Assembly: GCA_014607495.2 (NCBI GenBank)
Contig: CP053169.1
Span: 4,464,001-4,528,000 of the forward strand
Source: Carposina sasakii
Lineage: Eukaryota; Arthropoda; Insecta; Lepidoptera; Carposinidae
Direction: 5' to 3'
Length of the DNA stretch: 64,000 bases
How positions within the stretch are numbered: position 1 is the stretch's first letter; each line of letters opens with the position of its first letter. Shown piece by piece: positions 38,601 to 49,774 of the stretch. A program made the position numbers and the translations under genes. The notes under the pieces were generated by a model. It worked only from the letters and a program-made list of their open reading frames with translations, did no database searches and was not told where the DNA came from.

Positions 38601-41600
38601 TTGGAGTGGAAACAATTGATTGTTATAAATTAACTACTAAGATATAATTTTCAATAATTTTGATAATTATTCATAGGGCAAGGCTTGTATGCCCTTGATA
38701 AAGCTAGATTAATTCGGAGTAATATGTATCACTTTTATTATATTAATATTAGCCGCGTTGTGCCGACAGAGTAGAGTAGTAGTTTGTGCCACCCCTGCCT
38801 GCCCGTGGGTATTGGGCAGCAGCGCCTCCCGTGTTGACAACATAGTCCGAAAACCACACTGCGGTCACCAACCCGCCTGGCCAGCGTGGTGACTATGGGC
38901 AAAACCCCCCTGTGGCAGTAGCCTTGTGGCATGCCCTGGGGGAGGCCTACGTCCAGCAGTTGACTACAATAGGCTGGAGAAGAAGAAGAAGATGTATTAT
39001 TTAGGTGCTGAGATTTCAAGATAGTTAAGGAGTCGCTATAGCTCAGATATCCAATCAAGGAGTCGGATGCAGTTTTGAGAATTAAGCTTGATGTCTTTCC
39101 GAAGATGAATATCAATCAACGTAATATTTTGTATCGCATTGAAGTTCATCATTATTTTCTTCAATAGGAATAATTAATTTTGCGCGTTCTTTTTTAATGT
39201 AATCAAGTCGTTATTGGAGGATATGTCAAGACAGATGAAACATTGCCTACGGAACCTATTTCTACAAAATGTAGGTAAGAATTAATTGACATCGTTGCAA
39301 ATAATGTCAAGTTAATGATAGGCCATCGATCTTAGACTCGCGTGGTCATGAGGTCAGCAATATTTAGAACCTTTAAGCGGTAATAGTCGAAATTATTTGA
39401 GTTCCGTATATACCAGTTTTCTTTATTTTGCTCACAAGATTTAATTAAACGAATGACAATTTTAAAACCTAAGTTCTATTTAAATAATTTTAACGTCTCG
39501 ATAGCGGCTGGCAGTTTAAAGCAGTAAGTTTAAAGACAATGCAAAACCTAAAGAAGTTATAAAAACATATTGCATCAAAATCTGAGGAAAGAAGGCCCTC
39601 ATTTTTATAGGGACGACTTACATCCAAGAACTATAAGTATGAGGAAGCCTCTAGGCAAAATAATAACTTACAGTTAAATTTGCTACTGTTACCATCTTAT
39701 GCGGATCTCAAAACAACAGTAACTGTTATCGCTTTAAGCAGTCTCTTAAGTTATCTCAACCTCATGTAGTCCTTCCTTAAAAACTTGATCCCGAGGTCAG
39801 TGAACCTTTATATTTACGGTCACAACTATAATATCATTTTGATTTTTTTAGGTAGGTCTTTTGTCAAATATCTTGACCTAATGAAAACGTAGTTTTTTTT
39901 CAGTGAACTATTGTTGTATGATCAATGATCCTTTCTTATATTAGTCACTAGTAATTGTATAACTAATTAAGATATACAATACACCCTTAAAAGGCATTGT
40001 AACAAAAAGGTTTAATATAGGTATAAAATACAAAAAAATTATAAAAGGATTTTGGCAGAGTTTTCCACTAATCTAAAGGGATTGATTGACGTAATATAAC
40101 CAAACAAAAACATAAAGATCCAACTTCATTATTTACAAGTTGCCTTTTTTATACAATTACTTAGATATGAGACTAAAACATGATACATAATAATCATTAG
40201 GATGACGATGACCATTCGGTAAAGTATAATCAGAATAAAGACTTAATTCCTTACTATAACAGCATGTCATGGAATTCTACATTTATACCTACGAGTAACC
40301 TAACATTACACGTTATTGCGTCAAAGTTATCAACAGCTACTTACACTGATGTTACCTTTTATGCCACGTCTAAAATTATTATACCGAGCAATTGCTATTG
40401 ATAACGAATGTTAATTATGCATGTCATGGCATGGTCAGAATCGCTGAAGGATCTAAGCACAATGATCGACGGCCTCAATCGAGTGTCCCAACAGGTGGGC
40501 CTGAAGATGAACATGGACAAGACGAAGATCATGTCGAACGTCCATGTCGATCATGCCGCCCACTCCTGTACTGGTTGGGAGCTCGATACTCGAAGTTGTT
40601 GACGAGTATGTTTACCTAGGACAGAATAGGTAGATCCAACTTTGAGAAGGAGATAAATCGGCTAATCCAACACGGCTTGGCAGCGTTCGGGAAACTTCGA
40701 AGCTTATTTGTGTCCAAGATAACCCAGTCCTTAAAGACGAAGGTATTAACCAGTGCGTGCTGCCGGTGACCTACGGTGCCGAGACGTGGTCTCTAGTCCT
40801 ATGTCCCTCATAAAAAAGCTTAGGATCGCACAGTGAGCGATGGAGATAGCTATGCTCGAGATCTCTCTGGGTGATCGAATCCGAAATGAGGAGATCCGCG
40901 GACGTACAAAGACCAGCGACATATCTCAACGGTCCAGCAAGCTTAAGTGGCAATGGGCAGGGCACATAGCTCGAAGAACTGATGGCCGATGGAGCGAAAA
41001 GTTCTAGAGTGGATACCACGTATCGGCAAACGCAGCGTGGGAAGGCTACCCGCGAGGTGGACGGACGACTTGGCCAAGGTCGCGGGCGTCGGTTGGATGC
41101 AGGCTGCTTCCGACCGGTCGGAGTGGAGGTTGTTGGGGGAGGCCTATGTCCAGCAGTGGACTTCCCAGGGCTGTAAATGATGATGATTAATTATGCATAA
41201 TTTTTTTATTTTGTCGTTTCCATCTTCAAACTCATCATTCTCACTTTTAAACCACATTTCAGTTCAACTGAGTTTACATGATACCGTCAGGGTTAAAGTA
41301 TTTATTATGGAACTTTTCCCTGAGTACTTAACATACATACATACATATTATAATCACGCCTTTATCCCTTAAGTGGTAGGCAGAGCACCAAGGGCCGATA
41401 AAACCACATGGTGCCACTTCTGACCAATTTTGAGGGTATAGTTGAGATCTACAAGGAGTACTTTTGATTCCTAATAAATTAAACCATGTTTGATCCAAAC
41501 CCCTTCTTTGGGACAATATGAGCGTGGGGAACCTATACCGTTTAATCTTTATCTGCTTTACTTTGTACCCTAAACTCAAGATCTGGCTATGTTCTCAGGA

Positions 41601-43841
41601 GTTTGGCTGCAGGGGCATGCTCGACGGCCGTTGTGCCTGGCCACGAGGCCGAGTGGTCGGGGGCTCGTCGGTGCTGCACTCCATGATGCACACCAGAGGC
41701 AATAAGAGGGACTACGACAGATGGGCTGCTAACGGCAATCCAGGTATAGAAATATATAAATTCAATCAATCGTAAGTCATTCTCAGCAATTCCGTGCGAT
41801 TTACAAATCAAATAATTTTATTGCATACTATGTGTACTCGTACATAACATATTTATCCTAAAATTTAACTATGTCCTTCAATGCGTATCTCTAACTCTTT
41901 AAAAAATCACCCAGATACGTTCGCCAGTACTGCCACAGTAATAGGTACAATATTTCCATACAGTAGCGCCTTTGATGTTGCGCGATGCCGCCGCCATAAA
42001 TATATATTTACATATGTTTCACTGCTAAATATTTACGTGACACTTTATTTTTGGATATTTTTAATTGTCTATTATAAAATTGTAATCACATTCGGATAAA
42101 CAATCTGATAAGGAAAGAATGAGGAAAACATGAACATGACTGTGATTTAAATTCTACAATACTTAGTATTTAAAATAATCTATCTAAAATATTGTGTCCA
42201 ACAAACGAGTGGAAATTTTGTCTAAAACGGGCTTGTAGTTAAGTACAGTATTCAACGGAATCAGCTGGAGGTACATTATAGAATATGTAAGTATAATTAT
42301 TACAAAAAAAAAACCCGCGTCTTCCCTTCACGCTCGGTACCACAAACTAAGCGTGTTTGTGGTACGCGGCCATTCGTTGCGCTACTCGTACTGTAGGGAT
42401 TAATTGTAATGCTGTGGTAGGTACTGCTATGTATTTTAAAACAAAATAATTTTGACCGCTATTGTATTTAATTTCAGGTTGGGACTACAACTCAATCCTA
42501 AAATACTTCAAGAAATCTGAAAACATGGATATACCACATTTAGCAAACGACAGGGTATATCATTCTACAGGCGGCGAAGTGACTCTTCAGTATCCTAATT
42601 GGCGAACACCACTCTCTAGAGCATTCTTAGAAGCTGGCGTAGAAACAGGAGGAAAGGTGATAGACTATAACGGGGAAAAGCAAATCGGATATTCCTACAT
42701 CCAATTTACAATGAAAAATGGAACAAGAGTAAGCGCCAGTCGAGCTTTCCTTCATCCGATAAGACGTAGAAGAAATTTGAATCTAGCTAAGCAAGCAATG
42801 GTAACCAAAATTCTAATCGATCCTTGGACTAAAAGAGCTTACGGTGTGGAATTCATTAAAGATAGCAAAAAATATACCGTGTTTGCTAAAAGGGAAGTGA
42901 TTTTGTCAGCCGGTGCCATTAATTCCCCGCAGCTTCTTATGATCAGTGGCATAGGACCGCGAGAACACTTGACAGAAAATAATATAACAACTATAGTTGA
43001 TTTGCCAGTTGGATACAACTTGCAGGATCACTGGGCGCTTGGAGGCTTAACATTCGTGATCAACTCAACAGTCTCGCTTAGGTCAGAGCGCGTAGTTACT
43101 GTAGGAAATATACTCGAATATTTGACTCATCATACCGGGCCTCTATCAGCGCCGAGCGGAACCGAAGCCCTAGCTTTCATCGATACCAAACAACCAGATA
43201 ATGACGATGGCTACCCAGATTTAGAACTTCTATTCGTAGGAGGATCAATAGTATCGCAACCGCAATACAAAAAAGCCTTTGCTATTGATGATAGAATCTT
43301 CGATCAAGTTTATGGGCCAATTGTCAATAAAGACACATGGATGGTTTTCCCAATGCTTTTGCTTCCAGAATCTAGAGGTCGCATAATGTTAAGAAACAAG
43401 AATCCTTACGAGAAGCCGTTAATATATGCAAACTATTTCACCGACGGTGGTCACGACCAGAGAGTGATACTGCACGGTATACGGAAAGTGATAGAGCTGT
43501 CAAAGACAAGAGCATTTCAAAGATATGGCAGCAAACTACATGATATACCATTACCAAACTGTGCTCATCACACATTCAACTCTGACGAGTATTGGTTTTG
43601 CGCCATGAAGACCATCACTAACACGATATACCATCACTGCTGCACGAACAAAATGGGTCCGAATATCGACCCAGAAGCAGTGGTGGACTCGCGTCTACGC
43701 GTGTATGGAATAGCCGGTCTTCGAGTTGTGGACGCTAGTGTTATGCCACATGTGCCGGCAGCTCACACCAATGCACCAACGATGATGGTGGCGGAGAAAG
43801 CAGCTGACATGATAAAGGAAGACTGGAATGCATTGAAATAG
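32677..43841 (+). CDS. GMC family FAD oxidoreductase, gene B (5 exons, 619 aa)
   Basis: Assembled exons: 32677-32708, 33773-33980, 34380-34490, 41599-41743, 42478-43841 (intron phases 2, 0, 0, 1; all GT/AG). Exon 1 is only 32 nt. It splices into exon 2 at a serine codon to give MWCIQGKILLS-IAVIISASS, a good signal peptide; exon 2 has no in-frame ATG after its upstream stop, so a prior exon is required. FAD motif G61-A-G-T-A-G66; signature 1 around residues 134-151 (VVGGSSVLH, His144 where A and C have Asn); signature 2 [16 protein letters not shown]. The C-terminal domain has catalytic His551 in YHHCCTNKMG and His595 in AAHTNAP. The usual HxxGT is HHCCT here, Gly to Cys, which may alter activity. 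Intron 3 is 7.1 kb and carries transposons. No frameshift or stop: an intact, probably secreted enzyme of unknown substrate. Confidence 0.93.
35280..35575 (-). repeat. Interspersed repeat, family R3, interrupted
   Basis: Order as in the 25235 copy (CAAGAACTGCAGGATCACAC, CCACGTTTAG, ATGCACGGAAGGAAATGCAC) but split by the element at 35443-35560 just before TGATGTATTCTAG. Confidence 0.65.
35443..35560. mobile_element. 118-bp inverted-repeat element nested in R3
   Basis: Ends carry GGTAAGAACGAACC and GGTTCGTGCTTACC, inverted repeats matching at 13 of 14 positions. It interrupts an R3 repeat that is continuous in other copies, and CTG is present on both sides (35440-35442 and 35561-35563), so a 3-bp target duplication is likely. 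The interior has a second palindrome (CGCTAGCGACTCGCTAGC). No coding content. Confidence 0.65.
36085..36349 (-). mobile_element. Complete S3 SINE with 11-bp target duplication
   Basis: Read on the minus strand it starts AGCCGCGTGGTGCCGGCAGA, passes CCACCCCATGTCTGCCCG and CCGGGAGGTAGGCAGCAGCG, and ends GGGGGAGGCCTACGTC...GTGGACTGCAATAGGCTGA plus (TGA)n. ATAGTAGCTAT occurs exactly at both borders (36074-36084 and 36350-36360), proving a discrete 265-bp insertion. Its 3' end matches the RTE copy 4 kb away, which suggests mobilisation by RTE machinery. Confidence 0.85.
38750..38994 (+). mobile_element. S3 SINE, opposite orientation to the copy at 36085
   Basis: Starts TTAGCCGCGTTGTGCCGACA and runs through GCAGCAGCGCCTCCCGTG, CCAACCCGCCTGGCCAGCG and GGGGGAGGCCTACGTCCAGC to a tail of AGAAGAAGAAG in place of (TGA)n. 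The head lacks about 35 nt present in the 36085 copy. Target duplication is not clear. Confidence 0.75.
40423..41186 (+). mobile_element. 5'-truncated RTE-clade non-LTR retrotransposon (dead copy)
   Basis: A 764-bp copy of the 3' part of an RTE reverse-transcriptase frame. Readable pieces in shifting frames include VGLKMNMDKTKIMSN, PTPVLVGSSILEVVDEYVYL, and near the end [15 protein letters not shown], the conserved C-terminus of lepidopteran RTE proteins. Frameshifts and stops interrupt it, so it is non-functional. It ends in TGATGATGA. TTAATTATGCAT is repeated exactly at 40411-40422 and 41187-41198, a 12-bp target duplication typical of target-primed insertion. It lies in sense orientation in intron 3 of gene B. 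Confidence 0.93.
41338..41455 (-). repeat. Interspersed repeat, family R5
   Basis: Begins with a (TACA)n tract at 41333-41347 and carries AATCACGCCTTTATCCCTT, GGTAGGCAGAGCACC, ACCACATGGTGCCACTTCTG and CCAATTTTGAGGGTATAGTT, the reverse complement of the 22475 copy. It sits about 145 bp before gene B exon 4. Confidence 0.7.
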
Positions 43842-44491
43842 AAATATGTCCGTGAGCTGTAGCATAGACTTTATCTGAAACAGTTTCGTATGCCGGGATG
43901 CTCTGAAGTTCTATGATATAGCTGGAGGATATGAAATATTGTTATTCCCTATTGTCATAGCTGTGATAACGATGTGAGATTTGATGATGATGATAAATGA
44001 TAACGTGATTAATCGACATATGTATTAGGCATGGAAAATATGTGATGTAAACAAATGTAATGTGTAGAAAATTTTCTTGATTTCCAAAAGACGATGTAAA
44101 ATTACGTGAAAAATCATGTTCGTTTTAGGTTAAATTAATATTTATTGCTAGAATAAGCCTGTAAAATAATAGTTTGTGTTATTTCAATATTTAGCTTTAA
44201 GTTAATATGTATGTATATCGAATGACTTCTATGAAGTATTAACCAGAGTATTCAATAGACCATTACAAAAAAATATTTAATTTTATCCACAGGTATTAAT
44301 TTTTGATCGTATATTTCTGAGAACGCTCTAAAAGTGTGTATCAAGTATAACAATACAATATTAAATTATTTTAATACTTCTAACTTAAGCACATTAAGAT
44401 TACCCTATTTATAGTTATTCAATGAACCTTAAGTCCATAAATGCTTTCCTAATTTCGTCTTTTTCGTTTTAGTTGTTGTTTCAAATTTTAC

Positions 44492-44497
44492 AATAAA
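44492..44497 (+). other. Possible polyadenylation signal of gene B
   Basis: AATAAA in TTTACAATAAATC, about 650 nt after the stop; no AATAAA occurs closer. An ATTAAA near 44362 is an alternative. Confidence 0.4.
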
Positions 44498-45474
44498 TCT
44501 ACATTACTTTTATAGGCATACCCGAATAAATGAACCCTTACTTTTCGGGGATAGTTAAGACATATAAAGTTGGATCTTGCATATTCAATCTGTAGTTAAC
44601 AAAACAAGCTCATTATGGCAAAGGAAAGGCCATTGGAGAAAGGGCCCCTGAACTTTTCAACTAGTTACATTTTTGTCGTATCCTGTACCTACCTACAACG
44701 GAACAAATAATTTTAACTTCATTTCCGACTTCATCATCTTGTTAACAACAGCTTTATTTGCAACTGTTAGAGATAATATTATAATTTCTACGATGATACA
44801 TCTGGCCGCGCTAGGAACTCCTGTTGATCTTGCAGTTCTAGGTACCCCGTTTTTAGCAACACAGCCACATACATGTATGTATGTTAGAAATAAGGCATGC
44901 TACTAACCAAAAACAAGCTGAAATAATAAACGCAAGTCTGAACAAACCATAAGAAAATAGTTGAAACTAGGTATAAAATATCTTTAAAGTGGTCAGGGGC
45001 AAATTGTAAGAAATCTCTTTCTATAGATAGACATTCGTGAGTACATAATTCATGATTACATTGCACATTATACTTTTACCCAAAGTTCACTAAAAATATG
45101 TCATAATTTTTTTTATGACGATGATCAATTTGAAAGGTTTGATTAAGCTCTTCGGCCTTTCAAGGCAGGTTATTTCACGCAGAGTTTACATTGATTTTTT
45201 CAATGAGAACCCTACTATTTCAGGATACATTTGTATCACTCCTTAAGGTCCATCAAACCGGAACATTGATTTCGTTATATTTTACATCTGGCCCCGCTAA
45301 ACTAATCATGGCTATAGGTCCTTCCTTCCTTTGTGACTCTGCAATTGTGGATACGCCAATTTGGGGGCACATCTGTGTTTATTTATGTATGTATGTTCCC
45401 TTCCTCAATTTTTAATTATTCTGATTTGTCGAAAAAGTAACATATCATTATGTTGAACCTTATATCCTACTTAA

Positions 45475-45705
45475 TATTATAAACGCGAAAGTTTGTGAGT
45501 ATGGATGGATGGATGTTTGTTACTCTTCCACGTAAAAACGGCGGAGCGATTATAATAAAATTAGGTATGGAATTAGATAACACCCTGGATTAACACATAG
45601 GCTATTTTTTATCCCGGGAAAATATTTTTATCCCAGATAATTTCGACATTTTGTTTTTTTCTGCAGTCCACACGGACGAAGTCGTGGGCGTCCACTTAAT
45701 TTAAC
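45475..45705 (+). repeat. Interspersed repeat, family R6a
   Basis: Reads CGCGAAAGTTTGTGAGTATG, GATGTTTGTTACTCTT, CACATAGGCTATTTTTTATC, CCCGGGAAAATATTTTTATC and ends CTGCAGTCCACACGGACGAA before GTCGTGGGCGTCC. An inverted copy is at 62595-62835. Confidence 0.7.
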
Positions 45706-45734
45706 AGCACCTTAAGATTGACCGATGACTTAAA

Positions 45735-45830
45735 GAAGAAAGAAGAAGGCTGGTAGTGACTGGATGGCAAAAACGGGAGATCGAGCCTTGTGGCGTGCTC
45801 AGGGGGAGGCCTACGTCGAGGCATGGTACG
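45735..45830 (+). repeat. RTE/SINE 3'-tail fragment
   Basis: GGCTGGTAGTGACTGGATGG and CGTGCTCAGGGGGAGGCCTA followed by CGTCGAGGCA match the RTE/S3 3' end; truncated on both sides. Confidence 0.5.
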
Positions 45831-45865
45831 GTAAATTTTCCTGCGAAAATTTTCTGTGGTTTTAC

Positions 45866-45915
45866 CCCAGGATCATGGTCGGTCTCAGAATCTCCTAGCT
45901 GTCACCTACACCCTG
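45866..45915. repeat. Half-copy of foldback family F2
   Basis: CAGGATCATGGTCGGTCTCA followed by GCTGTCACCTACACCCTG and TATA matches the right end of the complete element at 46064-46408. No left end was found. Confidence 0.5.
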
Positions 45916-46063
45916 TATAATCTTGATTAGTAAGTATGGAGAGAAAATAAGTATGCAAATAGTACTTATGAAATAAATTTTTAAAATATTCAGATGCCTG
46001 AGGACTGTGGAATGGCAATGACCTGCTCTATGGCTGAAGTAACAGATTTTTAAAATAACTATA

Positions 46064-46408
46064 CAGGGTGTGTGTGACAGTCAGGCAAATACTGAGATAC
46101 TAAACAAGTATGACAGTGTTATTACTGCAGGAAATTAATTTTTTATTTAATTATACGCAATGTTTGCTTTCCGCGCCAATTGTATCGGGCAATCCTGTGA
46201 CTAGTTAAATGTGCTTATTGGTTATTGTGTGACACATTGCTGTTTTTTGGATCACTAGTGACTCTCCTTTAAGGTTGATCAGTTAATTTAACTATTTTCA
46301 TAACAACTTTTTTTTAAATTCATTTATAACTTAAAATTTTGTTTTCAGCTCAGAATCATGGTCTGAAGTCACCATATTAATATTTGCATGGCTGTCACTA
46401 ACACCCTG
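46064..46408. mobile_element. TA-flanked inverted-repeat element, family F2
   Basis: 345 bp, starting CAGGGTGTGTGTGACAG and ending CTGTCACTAACACCCTG, with TATA on both outer sides. Terminal inverted repeats are about 17 bp with a few mismatches. No open frame. The ends resemble those of family F1 (141) and of the element at 50769, suggesting mobilisation by related TA-specific transposases. Confidence 0.75.
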
Positions 46409-46589
46409 TATAGTTAATTTATTGTAGTTTTCATCTATGAACCTTGTTCAGTATGCATTTACAGTTTAAATTTTTCACTAAGTTACCAAACATCATTCAC
46501 CTTCTCTTATTACCCGACTGCGCAAGAAGGAGGGTTATATTTTTCGTGTATCTATGTATGTATGTATATTTCTATAGTACGCTCTAGAG

Positions 46590-46736
46590 CAGTGGTTCCC
46601 AAAGTGGTCCAAGAGACTCGATGGGGGTCTACGTTGGCGTGAAAAAATGGGGTTTCACAATTAATTCGTATGTGGTGTAGGCCTATAGAGGTTCCACCAG
46701 AACGTATTAACTCTTGAAAGGTTCAGGAACCCCTGC
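46590..46736. mobile_element. hAT-like MITE, family H1
   Basis: Starts CAGTGGTTCCCAAAGTGGTC, contains GGGGGTCTACGTTGGCGTGA and ends near CAGGAACCCCTG: the copy at 20384 in reverse orientation and shorter. Flanks CTCTAGAG and TTCTAGAG (46582-46589 and 46737-46744) agree at 7 of 8 positions. Confidence 0.8.
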
Positions 46737-46758
46737 TTCTAGAGCCTAAACGGCTTGG

Positions 46759-46804
46759 CGCATTTGAGCTTGAGATGTAATGATACATCTCAAGCTCAAA
46801 TGCG
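46759..46804. other. Perfect 21-bp palindrome with 4-nt loop
   Basis: CGCATTTGAGCTTGAGATGT continues to a 21-bp arm that is exactly repeated inverted around ATGA. Such perfection in non-coding DNA points to a recent event or a DNA/RNA hairpin. It lies just 22 bp beyond the hAT-like element. Confidence 0.6.
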
Positions 46805-47704
46805 ATCTTAGATCATTAGATTCGTCTTAGTCGTGAAAGTGACACTGGGTCTAAATTTTTTTTTTTTTTCTTTCTTTCTATGGTTTTTATTCCGCAAAAC
46901 TCAAATTTATAAGTATTTCGCAAGAATTTGATTTATGGTCGGACTTTCTTAATGCTAACCCTTGGCAATATTGCAGCATGTGCAATTTAGGTACATAAGT
47001 ATCTAAGAAGTGCTATATATATAGGTATATACCTAGTCGAGGTCTGCCGTTTCTTTTCTTGTCATCGACACTAGAGGTTTCATTGTAAGGGTACACGAAT
47101 GTTTTAACTTTTGAAGCGAATATCGTCTTCGGTGGATGGCCGCAACGATATGCAATTATACTGTGTCCTCTTTGCGAGTCCACTCCATATAAAAATGATG
47201 AACCTGATTTGGCAGATTATTAATCAAAAAATATTAGAAAATAGAACACCATTTATTTTTAAAATAAATGGCCAGTGACAGTATTTAAGCACCGACTAGG
47301 TACATATGCTATAGGAATATGCTGCAGGAAGCCTTCCCTTTTCTCTTCTGCCCTCTATAATTCTGTTATAAATTGTGTGTTTGGGTTTGCTGGACGAAAT
47401 CTCTTGAAGATATAAGCTTGCCTTATGTATGTATGTAACTATGTTTAAGTCACTATATTGTCCAGTGTTTGTGTGTACAATAAAGAATACAAGAAGGATA
47501 ACTATTTCATAGAAACGTTAGGAACTATCTTACGTGCGCAAGGTCTAGGTCGGGACCTTACCACTGGATGTTCGGACTACTAATCGCTTGTTTTTATCTA
47601 CCAGTTTACCTAAAGTAACTTAAATTGACCATTTATCTAGATTTATAGCCCTTTTGAGGGCAGAATACTATAGGAGACTAATAGATATCTAGGAAATAGG
47701 TAGA

Positions 47705-47810
47705 TAACATATAACGCCTTTATCCCTTACGGGGTAGGCAGAGCACCAAAGGCCGATAGGACCACATTTTGCCACTTCTGACCAATTTTGAGGGTATAGT
47801 TATGAAATAG
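47705..47810 (-). repeat. Interspersed repeat, family R5
   Basis: CGCCTTTATCCCTTACGGGG, TAGGCAGAGCACC and ACCAATTTTGAGGGTATAGT; reverse complement of the 22475 copy, tail lost. Confidence 0.65.
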
Positions 47811-48370
47811 GTAGATAAATAAATACCGAATTGTGACTAAAATACCGAGAGCCTACAGTAGAAACCTATAGGTCATATACGACAAGTTAGAGTCGTCACG
47901 GTATAAGAAGCCCGGCGGATTATTCACGAACGAAATAAAAATGTATGAAACAGTGTGCAGATTGCAAAGATGCTAGCGCAGCGGTAAACGGACCTCTTAT
48001 TTTGCGATGAGTTCAGTTAATTTTTAGAGCTTGTCAAAGCGTTTTCCAGCAAGCTGCAGCTGCTCACCACCAACTATAGGAAGCACAGAATACCGCATTA
48101 ATTTCACTTAATTCTCGTTTCGTCCAAATGTAGTAGTTTTTCCGGAAAATGTCAAACCAAGCCATTTCGAGCCGACTCCTCTAACTGCCACATAAAATAA
48201 CGTAATTAGGCTTAAGTATACTAGTTTAATATGACACGAACTTAGCGTGCACCCCATCAGATGGTCAGATACACTTGACATCATGTACGTCAGAATTATA
48301 AGCGTCACGTATACGGCTGCACTTGTTTCACCGAGTTTGACCGCGCCGAGGTCACGGTTATATGGGGTAC

Positions 48371-48960
48371 TGCATACGAGTATAGCGAACTTTTTGACAA
48401 AATCATTTTTTTCTTATTTTTCTTATAAGCTTGTTATAGCAAATCTTTCCATTCGCGAAATTTACCAAATTTTTTGTTTTATTTCGCGGATTTTGCCGAA
48501 GTTTAATTTACTGATATCGCTTTTTACCAGATGAGATTATTCCATACGCATACTTTACCAATTTTTTATTCTTGATAATATCTTTTAGTCTTTTCGATAG
48601 CTTTGAAAAATAACTTCCTTTCGGTACAGCTTTAAATTAACAAGGTTTATAATTATTATCTCTTTCATTCAAAGTTCAGTTAAGAACTTTATACGACATT
48701 TAGTGCCTGAATATGACCAGCGTATTCCTGGTTTATTTTATTTGGATTCTCACGAGCGAGCCTGTATATTTGTAATAAACTACATATTTGGAATTATCAA
48801 GATTGTTCAATTTTACGAATGGAATTATTACTATTAAGAAAAAAGGAAACCGTGGAATTCGATAAAGAGAAAATAACAAATTGGAAAATTTTGCGAATGG
48901 AAAAATTGCTTCAAGAAAAAAATTATTTTGTCAAAAAGTTCGCCATACTCCTGCATACGG
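48371..48960. mobile_element. Long foldback element, about 590 bp
   Basis: The left end GCATACGAGTATAGCGAACT and adjoining TTTTTGACAAAATCATTTTT are mirrored inverted at the right (AATTATTTTGTCAAAAAGTT, then CGCCATACTCCTGCATAC). Inner segments also pair, for example CTTTCCATTCGCGAAATTT with AAATTTTGCGAATGG-type sequence near 48890. Arms are at least 150 bp with indels. A 95-codon frame across the left arm is not a recognised protein. Confidence 0.65.
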
Positions 48961-49559
48961 GCTATTATCGTAAGGGTGCGTAGTACTGCGTCTTTAGCTC
49001 TCATTTAATCAAATTTAATTATCTTCCAATAGCGGTAGACTTGGTCACGTCATTTAGGAAAGGCGGTAAAGGAAGGCTTCTTATTGGAGAAAAAGTTCTA
49101 CTATGATTTAGAGTACAGAATAGATTTTGAGAACAATAGGTACTCCGTCAGAGGGCTAACATTTAACTATGGTTCACATGGAACAGTTTTTTCTTGGTGC
49201 TTAATCGACGTACATAACTAAACAAATCATTCAGGACAGAGTACCTACCTAATAAGCTGGCCATCCACTCTACCTATACCTACATGGGAACAAACGCAGT
49301 AGTGATAAAATATATTTGCAAATTAATTACAAGCAAATAAACTTGCACAGGCCGTGATTTTATATCCGACAATCTCGTCGTGGGCTAAAATATATCATCC
49401 AAATCCCTGCTAATTTCTAGGACCCGCAAAAACAGGACCTAGCGTCAATTTTCAACGATCACATCTTCCGCATAAATTCACTATCAATCAGGCATCATCT
49501 ATTGGTTTTCACGCGCGGTCATCCGCTAATGGCTACCGACCTTTGGCCGGCGTCCGTCC

Positions 49560-49774
49560 GTCTGCAGATACCCTTATAGGACGAGGCTCGTGCGTGTCTC
49601 CTGCATCAAATATAATAGCCCCGAGATCCGCGCCAGCGACAGTGGCCGAACCGCGATCGAGAACGGATCGCTTCTGCTAATCGATTCAGCGATCGTTACC
49701 AGATACGTTTTTCATCTCAGAGGTTGCCGGCGTGTGATGTGTTGTGCCCGATTCTGTGGATTGTTGTATACAAA
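49560..49774 (+). promoter_or_regulatory. Candidate untranslated first exon of gene C
   Basis: A GC-rich, CpG-containing stretch from about 49500 in AT-rich surroundings, ending at a consensus-like donor (ATACAAA then GTAAGT at 49775). Splicing to the acceptor CGTTTTCAG ending at 59646 places CAAA directly before the gene C ATG, giving CAAAATG, an excellent insect start context that the genomic sequence alone lacks. Within it a frame opened at 49590 (MRVSCIKYNS...) would end, after splicing, at AAA-TGA, with that TGA overlapping the main ATG. The transcription start is not defined; no clear TATA box. Confidence 0.5.

Larger units (their letters stand above)
34491..41598 (+). other. Intron 3 of gene B, 7.1 kb, transposon-rich
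   Basis: Donor GTAAGA and acceptor TGTTCTCAG. Contents: an R3 repeat with a nested 118-bp element (35280-35575), a complete S3 SINE (36085-36349), an opposite-strand S3 copy (38750-38994), a truncated RTE (40423-41186) and an R5 copy (41338-41455). The remaining stretches, 36370-38740 and 39000-40400, are AT-rich and show nothing recognisable. Confidence 0.85.
44560..49555. other. Spacer between gene B and the gene C leader, repeat-rich
   Basis: No coding exon recognised. Besides the elements listed separately, R3-like fragments lie at about 44800-44885 and 45285-45395. Sequence between 46810 and 47700 and between 48970 and 49490 is AT-rich and unassigned. Confidence 0.5.
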
